Position numbers and translations under genes: made by a program. A stretch of 64,000 nucleotides of DNA, taken from NCBI GenBank assembly GCA_020091685.1, contig CM034606.1, positions 22,894,695 to 22,958,694 on the forward strand, read 5' to 3'. This document shows, piece by piece, positions 33,974 to 45,662 of the stretch. The notes under the pieces were generated by a model. That model was not told the DNA's origin and did not search any database. It saw only the letters and a program-made list of their open reading frames with translations. Every line of letters begins with the position of its first letter. Position 1 is the first letter of the stretch. Origin of the DNA: Lutjanus erythropterus. Its lineage: Eukaryota > Chordata > Actinopteri > Lutjaniformes > Lutjanidae.

Positions 33974-34544
33974 GACCTTTTTCTCTAAATGTTATCAAAC
34001 CTTTAAATAATACTTTCAGCTAACATATGCTGTTCCACTTAGTTTAATCAAGACACATAAATCAGTTACTATTTTTCTTTAAATCCTTGTTGTGTAGTTG
34101 AAAATGAAGTACTATAAATAAGTAAATCTAGCCACTAGGGCTCTGACGATATGGATCTTTTCTGACTGTGATGAAAAGCAACATATTCCCACAGGATGGC
34201 AGTTTACTGCAACTGCCCAAATGATTACACTTTATTGGACTTCATTGAAGGATACTGTCAGAAGTGTAGCATAGCTCCTTTAAAAGAAAAAGGCAGTGTG
34301 TAATGTGTGCAGCAGGCAAGTGAGGGAGGGCGAGCAGCAGACAGGTGACTGTGTTGCTAGCAGAGCAGACACTTAACCTTAGCAGAAAGCTAAATGTACA
34401 GTTACAGTGTGTCAGTTAAAATACACTACAGGTTGTCAAGACCAAGAAAAGTCTCCTCTGATGTTTCACAACTGTCCCAGGTTGCCATGGGTTGAGTGTT
34501 GACCAATCAGAGGCTTTTCTTTTGACTTGTCAACCAATCAGTGG
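33974..34544 (+). repeat. Left copy of a 571-bp near-identical direct repeat
   Basis: It starts GACCTTTTTCTCTAAATG and ends CCAACCAATCAGTGG-like sequence at 34544. The right copy is at 34785-35356. Visible differences are a T/C after CCTTGT, a small change at GATGAAAAGC versus GATAAAAAACC (including one inserted base) and GAAGG versus GAAGT, so identity is about 99%. Confidence 0.9.
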
Positions 34545-34639
34545 CTGTCTTCCTAACTTGTGTGACAGCGCTAATCCATGAGCTGATCTCAAATGCATCA
34601 CATTGGTAACCTATCAATGACTGGTACTAAGTCCTTTAG

Positions 34640-34642
<3 letters not shown>

Positions 34643-34690
<48 letters not shown>
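34643..34690. repeat. (TC)n microsatellite adjoining the gap
   Basis: A pure TC tract of 48 bp runs directly into the run of N. Confidence 0.95.
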
Positions 34691-34784
34691 NNNNNNNNNN
34701 NNNNNNNNNNNNNNNNNNNNNNNNNNNNNNNNNNNNNNNNNNNNNNNNNNNNNNNNNNNNNNNNNNNNNNNNNNNNNNNNNNNN
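34691..34784. other. Assembly gap (94 N)
   Basis: A run of N between a TC microsatellite on the left and the start of a near-identical repeat copy on the right. Confidence 1.
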
Positions 34785-35356
34785 GACCTTTTTCTCTAAA
34801 TGTTATCAAACCTTTAAATAATACTTTCAGCTAACATATGCTGTTCCACTTAGTTTAATCAAGACACATAAATCAGTTACTATTTTTCTTTAAATCCTTG
34901 TCGTGTAGTTGAAAATGAAGTACTATAAATAAGTAAATCTAGCCACTAGGGCTCTGACGATATGGATCTTTTCTGACTGTGATAAAAAACCAACATATTC
35001 CCACAGGATGGCAGTTTACTGCAACTGCCCAAATGATTACACTTTATTGGACTTCATTGAAGTATACTGTCAGAAGTGTAGCATAGCTCCTTTAAAAGAA
35101 AAAGGCAGTGTGTAATGTGTGCAGCAGGCAAGTGAGGGAGGGCGAGCAGCAGACAGGTGACTGTGTTGCTAGCAGAGCAGACACTTAACCTTAGCAGAAA
35201 GCTAAATGTACAGTTACAGTGTGTCAGTTAAAATACACTACAGGTTGTCAAGACCAAGAAAAGTCTCCTCTGATGTTTCACAACTGTCCCAGGTTGCCAT
35301 GGGTTGAGTGTTGACCAATCAGAGGCTTTTCTTTTGACTTGTCAACCAATCAGTGG
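34785..35356 (+). repeat. Right copy of the near-identical direct repeat
   Basis: It begins exactly at the end of the gap with GACCTTTTTCTC and runs 572 bp. Beyond 35356 the two copies diverge: here a CT tract follows at once, while in the left copy about 100 bp of unique sequence precede the TC tract. Confidence 0.9.
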
Positions 35357-35360
<4 letters not shown>

Positions 35361-35425
<65 letters not shown>

Positions 35426-35427
35426 TA
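35361..35427. repeat. (CT)n and (ATCT)n microsatellite
   Basis: A CT tract to 35412 followed by short ATCT units. Confidence 0.95.
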
Positions 35428-37717
35428 TAACTAGCATAAACCTGCATGAGGTAGGTGTCACATGACCATGACACTTAACACCACTATTCCCACTGTACAT
35501 CAGACAGTTTTCACTCAGTTTACTCTATAAGCACCAGCGAGCAGAGAGCAAGGTTCATTTTGGGTTTTGCAGCAGGAGTCTCTTTCCATTTCCCATTGGA
35601 CGAACTCTGATGATCAGAAATCCTAAATGTGTACAAAAATCAATCCTTTATCCTGTTGACAGTGCTCTGTGCAGTCTACCTCGTCAGTAAAAAGAGAATA
35701 CAGTATGTGCTCATCTAATTGAATCTGCTGCAAATGGAAGGCATCCCCTCTGGGCACTCACTGCCTGACACTTCTCTCAATGTGAGTTGCTGCACGGCTG
35801 CACAGGTATTGCATATAAAACATTGGTTTTACACCACAGGTGCTGTGCATATTCTTGGGTGATTGGGCATTGGGAGGCACATCTAAGGTAGACGGTGTAA
35901 GCTGTCAACCTTGTCAGACAGACCTCATTCTTTAGTAATCTTCTGCCATTTTGGTGGCCAGTGCAGCTGAGTTAAACAGCAGGCAGAGAAAGCTGTGCGT
36001 GTTTGCCAAGAGAAATTATTGTGTACCTGTGGACGGTGGCACTGGCATCTACCCTACCACATCTTTCATCAGCCATCAGAATGCCATTAAAGCTTTTAGA
36101 TGGGCAATTTTCAAAGCACTTTTCGATTGGCGTCTAATGAGAGCCCAAAGCATGCCAGTCATCAGGTGTTACAGAAACATTACAACCGCAATTATTCTTT
36201 TTTTTTCTGTTGAAGTATATTGCATCTTATTTTAGTCAGAAACCTGTTACCGTTTTTTGATTTGCTGTTGTTGCAAACTCAAAATGCCTCGATAAATTAG
36301 TAGGCTATGATGAACATTTACTCAGTATAACAGCTAGAGCTACACTGATTGGGTGATTTGTGGATTGATAGAGGGTTAATCTGCATCTATTTTAATATTA
36401 TTGATAAATAAAAGCTTTAAGGTCCACATTTGCTGTAAAAATGGGGAGCTAGGGAAGGACTTGTCGTAGTAGACAATAGTGCTGAGTAAGTGTATGATCC
36501 AGTGCTTTTGTACAGTAAAGTTAATCAGTGAGGCCCATCTCCCAGCCAATCGAATGCTCCATGAAGCTAACGTTAGTTGCTGAGGCTGTCCACTGTAAAA
36601 TGCCTTGAGCATAATCTGCTATCACACATATCGTTTTCCCCAAAGTTAATAAATTCTAGCAAGTGTCCCTGTAACAACTGTACTTTGGAGTAACAGAACA
36701 AGCTTTGAGGTGGCAAACATCTTACAGACAAGCTGAAATAACATACTGTTTCTTATTTGCTAATAAATGAATTAGCTCTGCACCGCCAAAAGTTGAAGAT
36801 TAATGGCAGATGGATGTCATGATATTATTGGTTGAAATTAGCTGGTTCTACTTATGTAAGCATGTCATATTTTCTTTTATAGGAAGAAACACGATTTGGA
36901 TTATCATGTATTGTTAAATGGGTGCACAATATGACTGTGAATGTGACCTGTGTTCTGATATGAAGGGTTAAAAATACATTCTTCATTTGATCTTGACTGT
37001 AAGTCTGTCTTTAACCAAAACCAAACATTCACAACAGTATCTTCTATTAATTAAGGGCATTTTGTTGGGTTATAGGTTACATTATAAAGAAATCCCTGTT
37101 CACAGTGTCACATCTACAATGTAGTATTTGCTCCCTGTGTGGAGCTGGTCCTGGATGCTCTGTGGTTCTGTCTCACTCTTTATTGAATTTGTAAAAGTAT
37201 ACACTTCAGCAAGCCCTGCCAAACTCTTTATCTGAGATAGCGACACATTCTGCAAGCACATAGGTCCTCATCCGAAAAGCCTTTTCTCTGGTAACCTTAA
37301 AATGAAACATACAGATTGAAAATATGAACAATAAATCATAAATCTAACCTGTGGCTTGCTTGTCCAAGTATGTAAGCTAAGCATCAAAAGAGGATTATGG
37401 TAGAATGAAACAGGAGTCTGATCTTTTTCATACCTCACTATCTCTACACTGCAATACAATAACAATGTGGTTTCTTTATTTCCATTGCCTCTACATGGAT
37501 CATCGGCTGTAGAGGAAACTGACTTTTTGTCTGGGAGATGCAGCTTTAGCCTCAGTGTTTCAGCACTATATCATGTATGTAGCCATCAAGTGCATATTTA
37601 GTCTTTGGAGTCTTTTGCAGGGTTCTCATTATAAAAGAAACATTAAAAACATCAGCTGAAGACTGAATTTTTAACAAGCAACAACCTCTTCAGGGAAAAA
37701 AAGAAGCCAAGTGCAGT
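35428..37717. other. Unique sequence with a candidate conserved block
   Basis: Nothing is recognised except the possible non-coding conserved block at 36060-36170. The 94-codon open frame over that block has no known similarity. Confidence 0.3.
36060..36170. promoter_or_regulatory. Candidate conserved non-coding element
   Basis: Unique, balanced-composition sequence containing GCCATTAAAGCTTTTAGATG, GGGCAATTTTCAAAGCAC and GATTGGCGTCTAATGAGAGC. Appearance only. Confidence 0.25.
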
Positions 37718-38125
37718 TCCTCTAATGGCTACTTGAGGCTGGCCTCAAAGCGAATCAGTCCCCATCACTATATTAAAATGCCCAACTCCATGTTTTGGTC
37801 TCTAGAGCTAATTTCCCCAGTTATGACAAATGCACTAAGATGATTTTTTTAATATAAGTCACCTGATATTGAATTATTATTAAGGCTTAAAGTTATGCAT
37901 AATTAAGGGAATGGCTGCTTTGAGTGACAGCTGGGTGCTGTCACAGATGGCTAGCTACTAGTTAGCTGCTTCATCTGGCCGCCTCAGTGCCACCCACGCT
38001 CCACCTCTTTGCCCATTTTTGAATTAGCGTGGAGTTAGCCCGGTCAGACACTGCTAAGATGGTGATGGCCAGAGCCAAAATACCCTAAGCTTCACAGTGG
38101 GTCTCACGAACGCAAGTTTCTCCAA
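37718..38125 (+). repeat. High-copy teleost repeat, about 400 bp
   Basis: The order is TTAAAATGCCCAACTCCATG, TTTTGGTCTCTAGAGCTAAT, TTGAGTGACAGCTGGGTGCT, CTCCACCTCTTTGCCCATTT, GCGTGGAGTTAGCCCGGTCA and CTTCACAGTGGGTCTCACGA. This is recalled as a common dispersed repeat in perch-like fish. No coding capacity. Confidence 0.65.
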
Positions 38126-39639
38126 CAAAACAACACAGGATCATATGGAAAGACAACCTTAATCAGGCTAATTCTTTTTTTTGTCTGCCACGTACCATGA
38201 CATTATTCGACAAGACGCTGTGAACCTCACAACTGTTTACCTCGCAATTACTCCCAACATATATTACCAGTGGAGAGTACTTACCGTGACAGGCTTACCG
38301 TTACTTAATTAATTTTCGTAAGTTGCATAACATGCATGGTTTATGTTGTAAAATGGTGGCAGTTCTGTTAGGTTTAGACACAAAAAATAAGTGGTTAGGT
38401 CACTGCTAACTTTAGCTTAAGTAGTCAGCTATCTACAGCTGATCAAATGTGCTCGCAACAGCTGTCATTTTTTTTTGTTGCAGGCTTAGAAGAGGGAAAC
38501 CTGCTTTTGTCTTCCTCTGTCAGAATTGAAGCATTAGTAAGCATTTCAAATGTCAAATCTTATACATTTATAACTGGAAACCTCATATGAGCAGGGTGAG
38601 AACAAAAGTTTTACAGACACAGCAACAGTAACTAGGGGGCAGTGTTTAGTGAACAGTCCATGATTAGCCACCGCTTGAGCTGGCCACCTCTTTCAGGCTT
38701 TTATGTGACAATTGTGTACAACTCCTGTTGATGAGAACATATTGCAGCACTTATGCAGACCCCTGAGATGTTGAATAAAGAGGGACGAGTGCTTCAGCAA
38801 AATGGCCTGTTAAAACGCAAGCCAGTTGAAAAATTTTCCATACCTTTGATGCTGTAACAAATGCAGTTCAGGATCTTTGGTTTTGTGTTAAGGACTTCTG
38901 TGCACTGCTAATCAATAGAATGCATGTGTTCGTTCAGCAGTATTGCTACTGGTTCATTATACAGACAAATGAAGCTCAATTCCTGAGTAAATGCTACCTA
39001 TTAAGTGATAATGAGAAACTAGGGGCATGCATTATGCCAGGATATCCCCAGCCATTGCTGAGTATTTTTCTCTCTTGCTCACTCAGATTTCTTCGTTTCT
39101 GCCCCAGAAGACTGTTTTTTTCTCATTTGTTTTAGATCTGACATCCTGCACTCATCAGTTCACCATATTAAAATAGAAATGTTACCAACACCAACCTTTT
39201 AATGATCAAAACCTGTAAGAAATCTCGTACTACTTAGGGGACTCTTGGGGGAATGATTATACTGCCTAAAAAGCTGCGTATTTTGTTATCTATTCCCTCT
39301 CTTCTGTTTTAATTGTATTTTATCTTTTATCTTTCGCTGAGAAGATACCCTTAAAAAGCAGATACATTTATTTATAAGCATTACTATTGATCCCTTTATA
39401 TGCCTACATCTCCTAAAGGTATTTTGCAGCATCCATTTCACTTATATAAATAAGGATCTGAAGAGCACTGCTGTACCATACACTACATTGCACGGATACA
39501 TTGTCAGATTTTCTTTGTGTTTTCTCTTTTTGTCATCTTAAAAGTTTAACTAGGTGTGTTGTATTGACCATACTGTATTCACCACTGCTAACAGCTGGTA
39601 CAGATACCGTGGGTGCATTTTGAAGGAACAAAAACAAAT
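38126..39639. other. Unique sequence, nothing recognised
   Basis: No exon or defined repeat. Confidence 0.3.
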
Positions 39640-40050
39640 CAAAGCACTGAGTAACAAATAAATTGGATGAAAAGGGGCCTTATTTGAAGTTGCAATTAAA
39701 ATGGTCTCCATTGAAAAAAGACAATAATTACAAAACCATGTTAATGACAGTATTCAGTAAAAAGATTTGTAGCAACGCAGATAAAGAAGAGAGAAAACGG
39801 AAAGAAGACTGAGTGTTGCCATGGTGATGCTTGGCAGTCAATAGAGAGCTTGTGTGCGCTCTTTTTTTCTCCCCCTCCTTTTGAAAGCTGATTGAGTTGA
39901 CCGGTGGGTAGCAGAGCAGAGTGCTACGGACAGCCTATCCATTCCTCTGATTAGTCCTCCCCTCTGTTCCATTTTTCATTCATTTTAATCATTAATGCTG
40001 CGGTCCTCACGGTGACGTGTGTCACAGAGTGCTGTCAAATGAGGGACAAT
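39640..40050. promoter_or_regulatory. Candidate conserved non-coding element with RFX-type X-box
   Basis: Unique sequence with AATTAAAATGGTCTCCATTG, ATTACAAAACCATGTTAATG, an X-box-like GTTGCCATGGTGATG (39815-39829), TTTTAATCATTAATGCTGCG and GGTGACGTGTGTCAC. The RFX consensus is GTTRCC..GGYAAC, and the right half here is imperfect. The motif density and lack of repeat character suggest a developmental enhancer. Inference only. Confidence 0.35.
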
Positions 40051-40319
40051 TCTTTAAAGGTCTTTCAGCATGTAGAAAACATCAAAATAAAATGGAATAT
40101 TTCTATACGGGGCCCAAATCAGTTCCGGCATTGTGCTTTATTGCAGTGGCGACGGTGACAGTTATGAGTGATGTTGTGAAAAAATCTTCAGCTAGTCTAG
40201 AATAAGTAATCTTGGCAACTGAGAAATTATTATGGGCTTTTTTTTCTTCACTTTTTTTTCAATAGAAAATAAACTGGCAACAATAAATCAGATGTATCAT
40301 AAACTTGTATTTTATTTCT

Positions 40320-40392
40320 GTACAGGACTTTGGTCCACTGTGGTTGTTTTAAAGTGCTTTACGAATAAAGTTGGATTGGATAGGATAAACTA
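40320..40392 (+). mobile_element. LINE/SINE 3' tail fragment
   Basis: TGTACAGGACTTTGGTCCAC, TGTGGTTGTTTTAAAGTGC and AATAAAGTTGGATTGGATAG form the usual 3' terminus of L2-like LINEs and the SINEs that share it, ending in short GGATT/GGATA units. Only the tail is present. Confidence 0.6.
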
Positions 40393-41889
40393 ATCTGGGA
40401 GTTGGTTAAATTATCTCTGGACAGTCGCTGGTGAACACCACGCACACAAGCGGCAATAGTTCAGCGAGGTAAATACTAAGTGCTTCACCTGTCTCCCTCT
40501 GCTCTGCCCACGATGAAACACAGAGTAAAGGAGAGAAACTTGCAACTCCCCAAGGTAACTGTAGGGGAAGTACTCATATTTTGCATTATTTTTGGCATAA
40601 CAAAAGGACTCTTTTGTCCTGGCAGGGGTGCCTGTTGGCCAGGCCTCTTCAATAGGGGAAAGATTGATGATAATAATAAGAATATTCCTTGTTTCAGCAC
40701 TAACTACAGTATAAAAGAGCTGCCCGTGGCGTTGTGGAATTATTTGTTTGAGAGGATCACACAGTTTCTGCACAAATTTCCTCACAGCCCAGTGTATCTT
40801 CATAACAATGAGCTGAAATAAATTGTCAGGAAGAAGCAGAACCTGTTCGATGTGATGTATGCACCACATGCATTACCCAATTAACATCTGACATGGTTCA
40901 GGGCAGAAGCTAATCCAAAGTTAAGGTAGTACATTAAGTCATCGTAGCCTATGTAAATGAAAACCTAATGATATGCCATGATACATTTAGTGGAATTTGA
41001 AATGGTAAATGTAATCACAGTTAATACAGTGGCTGTGAGCTGTATTTATGCTGTCCCTTCACGATCATTTAACATCTACACACAGAAAATGCTTATTGGA
41101 AACTGGAAGACTGAGATTTAACAAAAGCTGTACTCACCAGGCTACGTCCAATATGAAAGACACACGCACCAAGAGTTGTATCTTACGATGCCATGTGACT
41201 TCAAACAACTAGTCACCCTGTGTTCAAACACAGACAGAAGAAGGCTGATATAAATTTAGATTGGTGCTGTACTATGTAAATGTCATTGGTCTACTACAAT
41301 AATGTTCAGGTGAGACTGGAAGTAAATATGAGCGTGCTTCACTCTTTTGTTCTCTGGAAATTCATCCATAGTTTATTTTCAGTTGCAGCACCCTAGCATA
41401 CAAAGAACTAACCCACAAAGAGTTAAAGCTGAGAAGTGCCAGAACAGGATATGGGAAATACTGTGCAGCCAATACATAACATCAGAACATTTGAAAGCCG
41501 ACCACCGCTACACTCTTCAGAGGACGACTGCATAATGGAAAACCGGCAGGATAATAGTAGCAGATATTCAGCAACAGATCACAAACATGAAGAAATGGAA
41601 AGTGTAAGGGCCTGAAAAACTTCATACATTCTTGTGGAAAATTACAATTGGATGATGTAAGATATATAGACCGTGAGATAACCACTGTGCGTTCTGAGGT
41701 GTCTCTCCCTTTTAATGGTTGGAGTGGTTGTAAACATCTTCAGTATAAACTCAGTTCAATTCACGGTATTAGACAATTGTTGGTCGTGTTGTAAGCAGCA
41801 TGGCTCTAGTGTGGACAAGGTCGGTTTGACAAGGTCAGTCTGTGACAAGGTCTCTGGTGTGTTCACTGGTCTGTCAGTTCACTACTTTT
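40393..41889. other. Unique sequence; one 152-codon minus-strand frame rejected
   Basis: An open frame at 40411-40869 (-) begins at an ATG but shows no domain or similarity. Its length is within chance expectation for this much AT-rich DNA. Confidence 0.3.
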
Positions 41890-42170
41890 CTTCAGACTGA
41901 AATACAAGATTGCTATGGAATTTTGTACAGATATTCACGGTCCAGAGAGGATAAAATCTATTGATCTGTTGATTTTGGTGACACTCTGATCTTTGTCCGC
42001 TATTTGCTACTGGCATTCATACCCCTCTGGATCAATTGTACCAACTTTCCATATTGTGCTGCGTTCAGGTCAAGTTTGAAATTTGTCCAATACTTTGGTT
42101 TATGGCCAAACACCTGCAAAACAACAGCAACAGCATCCTCCTCTGTACACTGTGGTTAGTGCTACTGTTT
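41890..42170 (+). repeat. Teleost 'GGATTGCCATGAAATTTGG' repeat, diverged copy
   Basis: GATTGCTATGGAATTTTGTAC, GATATTCACGGTCCAGAGAG, GATTTTGGTGACACTCTGAT and TTGGTTTATGGCCAAACACC follow the order of the repeat at 20025-20262 and its downstream units. Confidence 0.55.
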
Positions 42171-43191
42171 AATCAATACTAGAAATGCAAGGGTAGTAAG
42201 TAACTCACTATCTTTATACTAATTCACATTTTAAGATGCTGCAAATTATATCCAGCTACAAAAAAGCCTGAACGGCCAGTAGTTAGAACACAAATACCAA
42301 GACTCATTGCGATGGAGATGATACCCTGTCTCCTCTAGTTGCTTTGGTGTAAACTAGCAGGTTTTCAGTACACGGCAGACTGGCGCATTGCAAGTAATTA
42401 CAGGTTTCAACTGTTCCGTCCCTGATTCTTTGGTCTGAACAGGGCCTTAAACTGGATGAATGCTCTGGAACACAGATTAACACTGTGCCAACATCAGCCT
42501 CCCATCCTGACTGGTAAGAAGAGGCTTGTTAAAAGACTACATTGACTAGTAGCACCCACCTTCCTCTCCACAATATGTGAACTGTTATCAGGTAACACTG
42601 AACAGACGTGCCAATATAGAAACAAATCTCAGAGGGAAATTGGAAACAACATCAGAGGATCAAAATGCACCTGGGGACAGCCAGGACTGACAACAGGAAA
42701 TCTCACACCTCTGTACTGCACAGGTTGATCTTTATTTGATGTGCTATACAAGGTCACCAAGAACTGTAACCTTAAAGCTGCCACATGTATCACTGCCAGT
42801 TGTTTACTGCTGTTTTTGTGGTGGTAGTAGATGTGACTATGGCCGCATATGGATCCTGTTTCTTGACATTTGATACAGTATGCAGTTTTGATAGACCACC
42901 TATCTAAACGAGTATTCCCTTGCGTATGAGGATAAACACACCTCCACCCATGTATTCTATGGGCTAAATGTTTCATTCAAGATGGTGGCCCTTGACGACC
43001 TGTCCCAGGTTGATGCACAGCCTTTATTGTGAGGACAGTGTACAGAAACACGCTGAGAGTTGAATTGAGTTGAAATGAGTTGAATTCCTCCAGGTCCAGA
43101 TGGGAAATGCAGCAATCGGTAGATCACAATGATGAGATAAGATCCTGTGAGACTTTGAGCCACAGCTTGAGTACAAAATGAGATTATTATA
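42171..43191. other. Unique sequence; short GAGTTGAA tandem at 43057-43085
   Basis: Three imperfect GAGTTGAA(A/T) units are visible at 43057-43085. Nothing else is recognised. Confidence 0.3.
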
Positions 43192-43393
43192 CACTATATG
43201 GCTCAAAGTATGTGGACACCTGAACGTTACACCCATATATGATTGGTGGAACATCTCATTCCATCTCCATTGGCATTAATATGCTGCTGTAACAGCCTTC
43301 ACTCCCTGGGAAGAGTTTCCAGTGCAAGGGCGTGCTCCCATTCAGCCACAATAGCATTAGTGAGGTCAGACAGTGATGCTGGGTAATAAGATC
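43192..43393 (+). mobile_element. Tc1/mariner-type fragment (CACTATATGGACAAAAGTAT end)
   Basis: It starts CACTATATGGCTCAAAGTAT, then GTGGACACCTGAACGTTACA, TGGCATTAATATGCTGCTG, AGAGTTTCCAGTGCAAGG, CATTCAGCCACAATAGCATT and AGTGAGGTCAGACAGTGATG. This is the left end and antisense transposase edge of a very common fish DNA transposon. The rest is missing. Confidence 0.75.
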
Positions 43394-43400
43394 AGTGTTT

Positions 43401-43500
43401 CCCCTAGCTTTTTTGCTTTGGGAGGGGGGGTGCCTGGGCTGGAATGAGAGTGGTCCGTCGTTGGGGTCCGTGCAGGACCCTCTTGTCAACGGACCCCATT
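43401..43500 (+). mobile_element. hAT-type terminus (CAGTGTTTCCCCTAG) and adjoining inverted repeat
   Basis: CAGTGTTTCCCCTAGCTTTTT matches the terminus of a common vertebrate hAT-type element. It is followed by a 9-bp inverted repeat TGGGGTCCG/CGGACCCCA at 43462-43470 and 43490-43498. No opposite terminus was found. Confidence 0.45.
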
Positions 43501-43652
43501 ACCATGATTACAGAGCATTTGGACCTGAATAAACAGTTAACACTGATTTGTGTTCACATTTTTTTTTAGCAGTGGAACGCTGTTTTTATTCATTTATTCA
43601 TTCATTTATTTATTTATGCATTTATCAATCCATCCATCAGGCGCAGTGTTAT

Positions 43653-43720
43653 GGGTGGGCCTAATGGGCCTGGGCCCACCCACTTATACAACTGGCCCAC
43701 CTTAAATGACTGGGAGAACA
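43653..43720 (+). mobile_element. Possible DNA-transposon end rich in GGGCC palindromes
   Basis: TGGGTGGGCC and GGCCCACCCA form a 10-bp inverted repeat around TAATGGGCCT, followed by ACTGGCCCACC. This texture resembles the GGGCCC-rich ends seen at 52474-52855. Confidence 0.35.
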
Positions 43721-45662
43721 TATATTTTCTTAACTTTTATTTTTAATTATGAGAATCAGCATTTTAATACACCCTCAAGACAAAAAAAAAGTTTCCATTT
43801 GAGAAAAAGACAACATTTATTCGGCTATTATAACATGTGAGATCTGGACCAATCCCAATGGGCCATAATTCGTCGCACCAGATATGTTACGCTTACGCAT
43901 GCACGTCACAATATGGCGGTTGTTGTGATGACTGGTGTACTGAGGAAAGCTTATCATTGTCTTATTTTATACCTGCAAATGCATTTTTCATCACAACTAG
44001 AACATCTATTGGTGTTAGATGGAGTTGAAGTAAGGGCTCTGTCCAGGCCTGTTGAGTTCTTCCCCACAACACTCAGAAATGCATTTCTATATTGACCTGG
44101 CTTTAAAGACAGTGGCATTGCTGTAAAGGTGTCGTGTGGCCACAAGCCTTTTTGTTTTTAAAACTACAGAGTCAAGCCCAAAGTTTGAAAAGGAACCTTT
44201 TTGAAGTGATGAGATGATGAGGGAGTTTGTATCATATGAAACAGTAAAAAATAGTAACATTGATGCATAAGATCTATAATGCAGCCAACTGAAATAACCA
44301 AACAAAAGTAACAAAGAAAAGTAGCATTTGAAAAACACTGTGCTAGCACTAGGAGAATGCACACTTGTGAATGTATAATGTGCGCTGATGTGACCATGTG
44401 TCAGTATGCCTTCCTGGTGTTGATGCTTTGTGATCAGAGATTGCTTCTCCATCACATTACCTTCCTGTTCCAAGGTGATGGTGTATGGTAAAACCGTCAG
44501 CTGTGACACATGCCGTCCATGCTTTGTGGCATACATGGATCCTACATAGCTGCTACTCAGGATACAAATGCTGAGAAAAAAAAAGTAATTCTGGAGTCGT
44601 GATCTTTCATTGTCTGGATCTGAAACAGGGCTTAATTGGCTGTGTATACTGTCAAGATGATACCACAAACATGCATGCCCAAGCTACAGACTCCTTGGAC
44701 TCAGCAGTTGAATATCTTGTTTGTAGTGAAGATGTACAAATGGCTGTGCCTGATCTCCTTGACTCAGCGCTTCACTGATGCCAGTCCTCGAGACATCAAT
44801 TTGAACAAGAAACAGTTAAAATCTGGACTCTGAAATACAGAAGATGAACACATGGCCCTTGAGAGCTACAAGTACTCCTGCAAACATCAAATATCAGCTG
44901 AACTCATGTGGTGGGCAGCTCAGGCCTCAGGCACTCAGGATTATTGGGCTGATTAACACAATATATGAAAACCCTGACAAGGGGAATCCCTGAGTTCAGG
45001 GACTTGCAGGTTTGTTTGGATTGATGATGTACACAGCTTATCTGTAAGTGTGAGAGTTTTACATATTCAGTAATACCCACATCAGTCAATAGCATCACTA
45101 AGCCAGCCTAAATCTTGGCAGCTCAGTTTTTCATGACAAGATATTAGTCTGGGAAATATTCACTGACATTCCACTGAACCAAACAGCTGGAGGCTAGAAC
45201 GATTTAGGAGTTCTGAGGACGACAACAATGACCTGATCTGTATTTTGAAGTTGAACTGATCGCTGACTTGAATCCTTCTTAACTCCTGGCTCTTGTAAAC
45301 AACCACGTACACTATGCAATGAATAGATAATACCATGATTCAGCGACAACATGGCTGGTTTCAAGTATTAATTGTATTCAGAAACCAGTTTTGCACGTTT
45401 GTAAAGTGACAGTGTTCCACAACTGCCAGACAAAATCAAGTCAAATTAAATCAAAGTAAATTAAACAGCAAAATATGTTGTTTATTCATGCCCACTTTGC
45501 TTGTCTGCAAGATGACATTTTTTAATTTGTGTGTTTCAAATCAGTTACAAAAACACTTGGTTGAGGTTCTGGGAGAATGGTGGTCATGACTGGTAATGAA
45601 TAGCGACCTCTTGTGTTACAGTTTGATGTTTTGAGGACCCATTCATCCACCCTGACCAGCTT
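43721..45662. other. Unclassified sequence containing the longest open frame of the window
   Basis: The minus strand at 44668-44087 is open for 193 codons, but the first ATG is about 43 codons in, and the Ser/Leu/Phe-rich translation shows no domain. The region 43820-44100 has a CpG-bearing part (ATTCGTCGCACCAG, TACGCTTACGCATGCACGTC). No gene is called. Confidence 0.25.

Noticed and set aside
34593..34799. Open frame running through Ser-Leu repeats into N
   Set aside because: It translates the TC microsatellite and the assembly gap.
40411..40869. 152-codon minus-strand open frame starting at an ATG
   Set aside because: No recognisable domain. Frames of this length are expected about once by chance in this amount of AT-rich DNA, and codon use is not distinctive.
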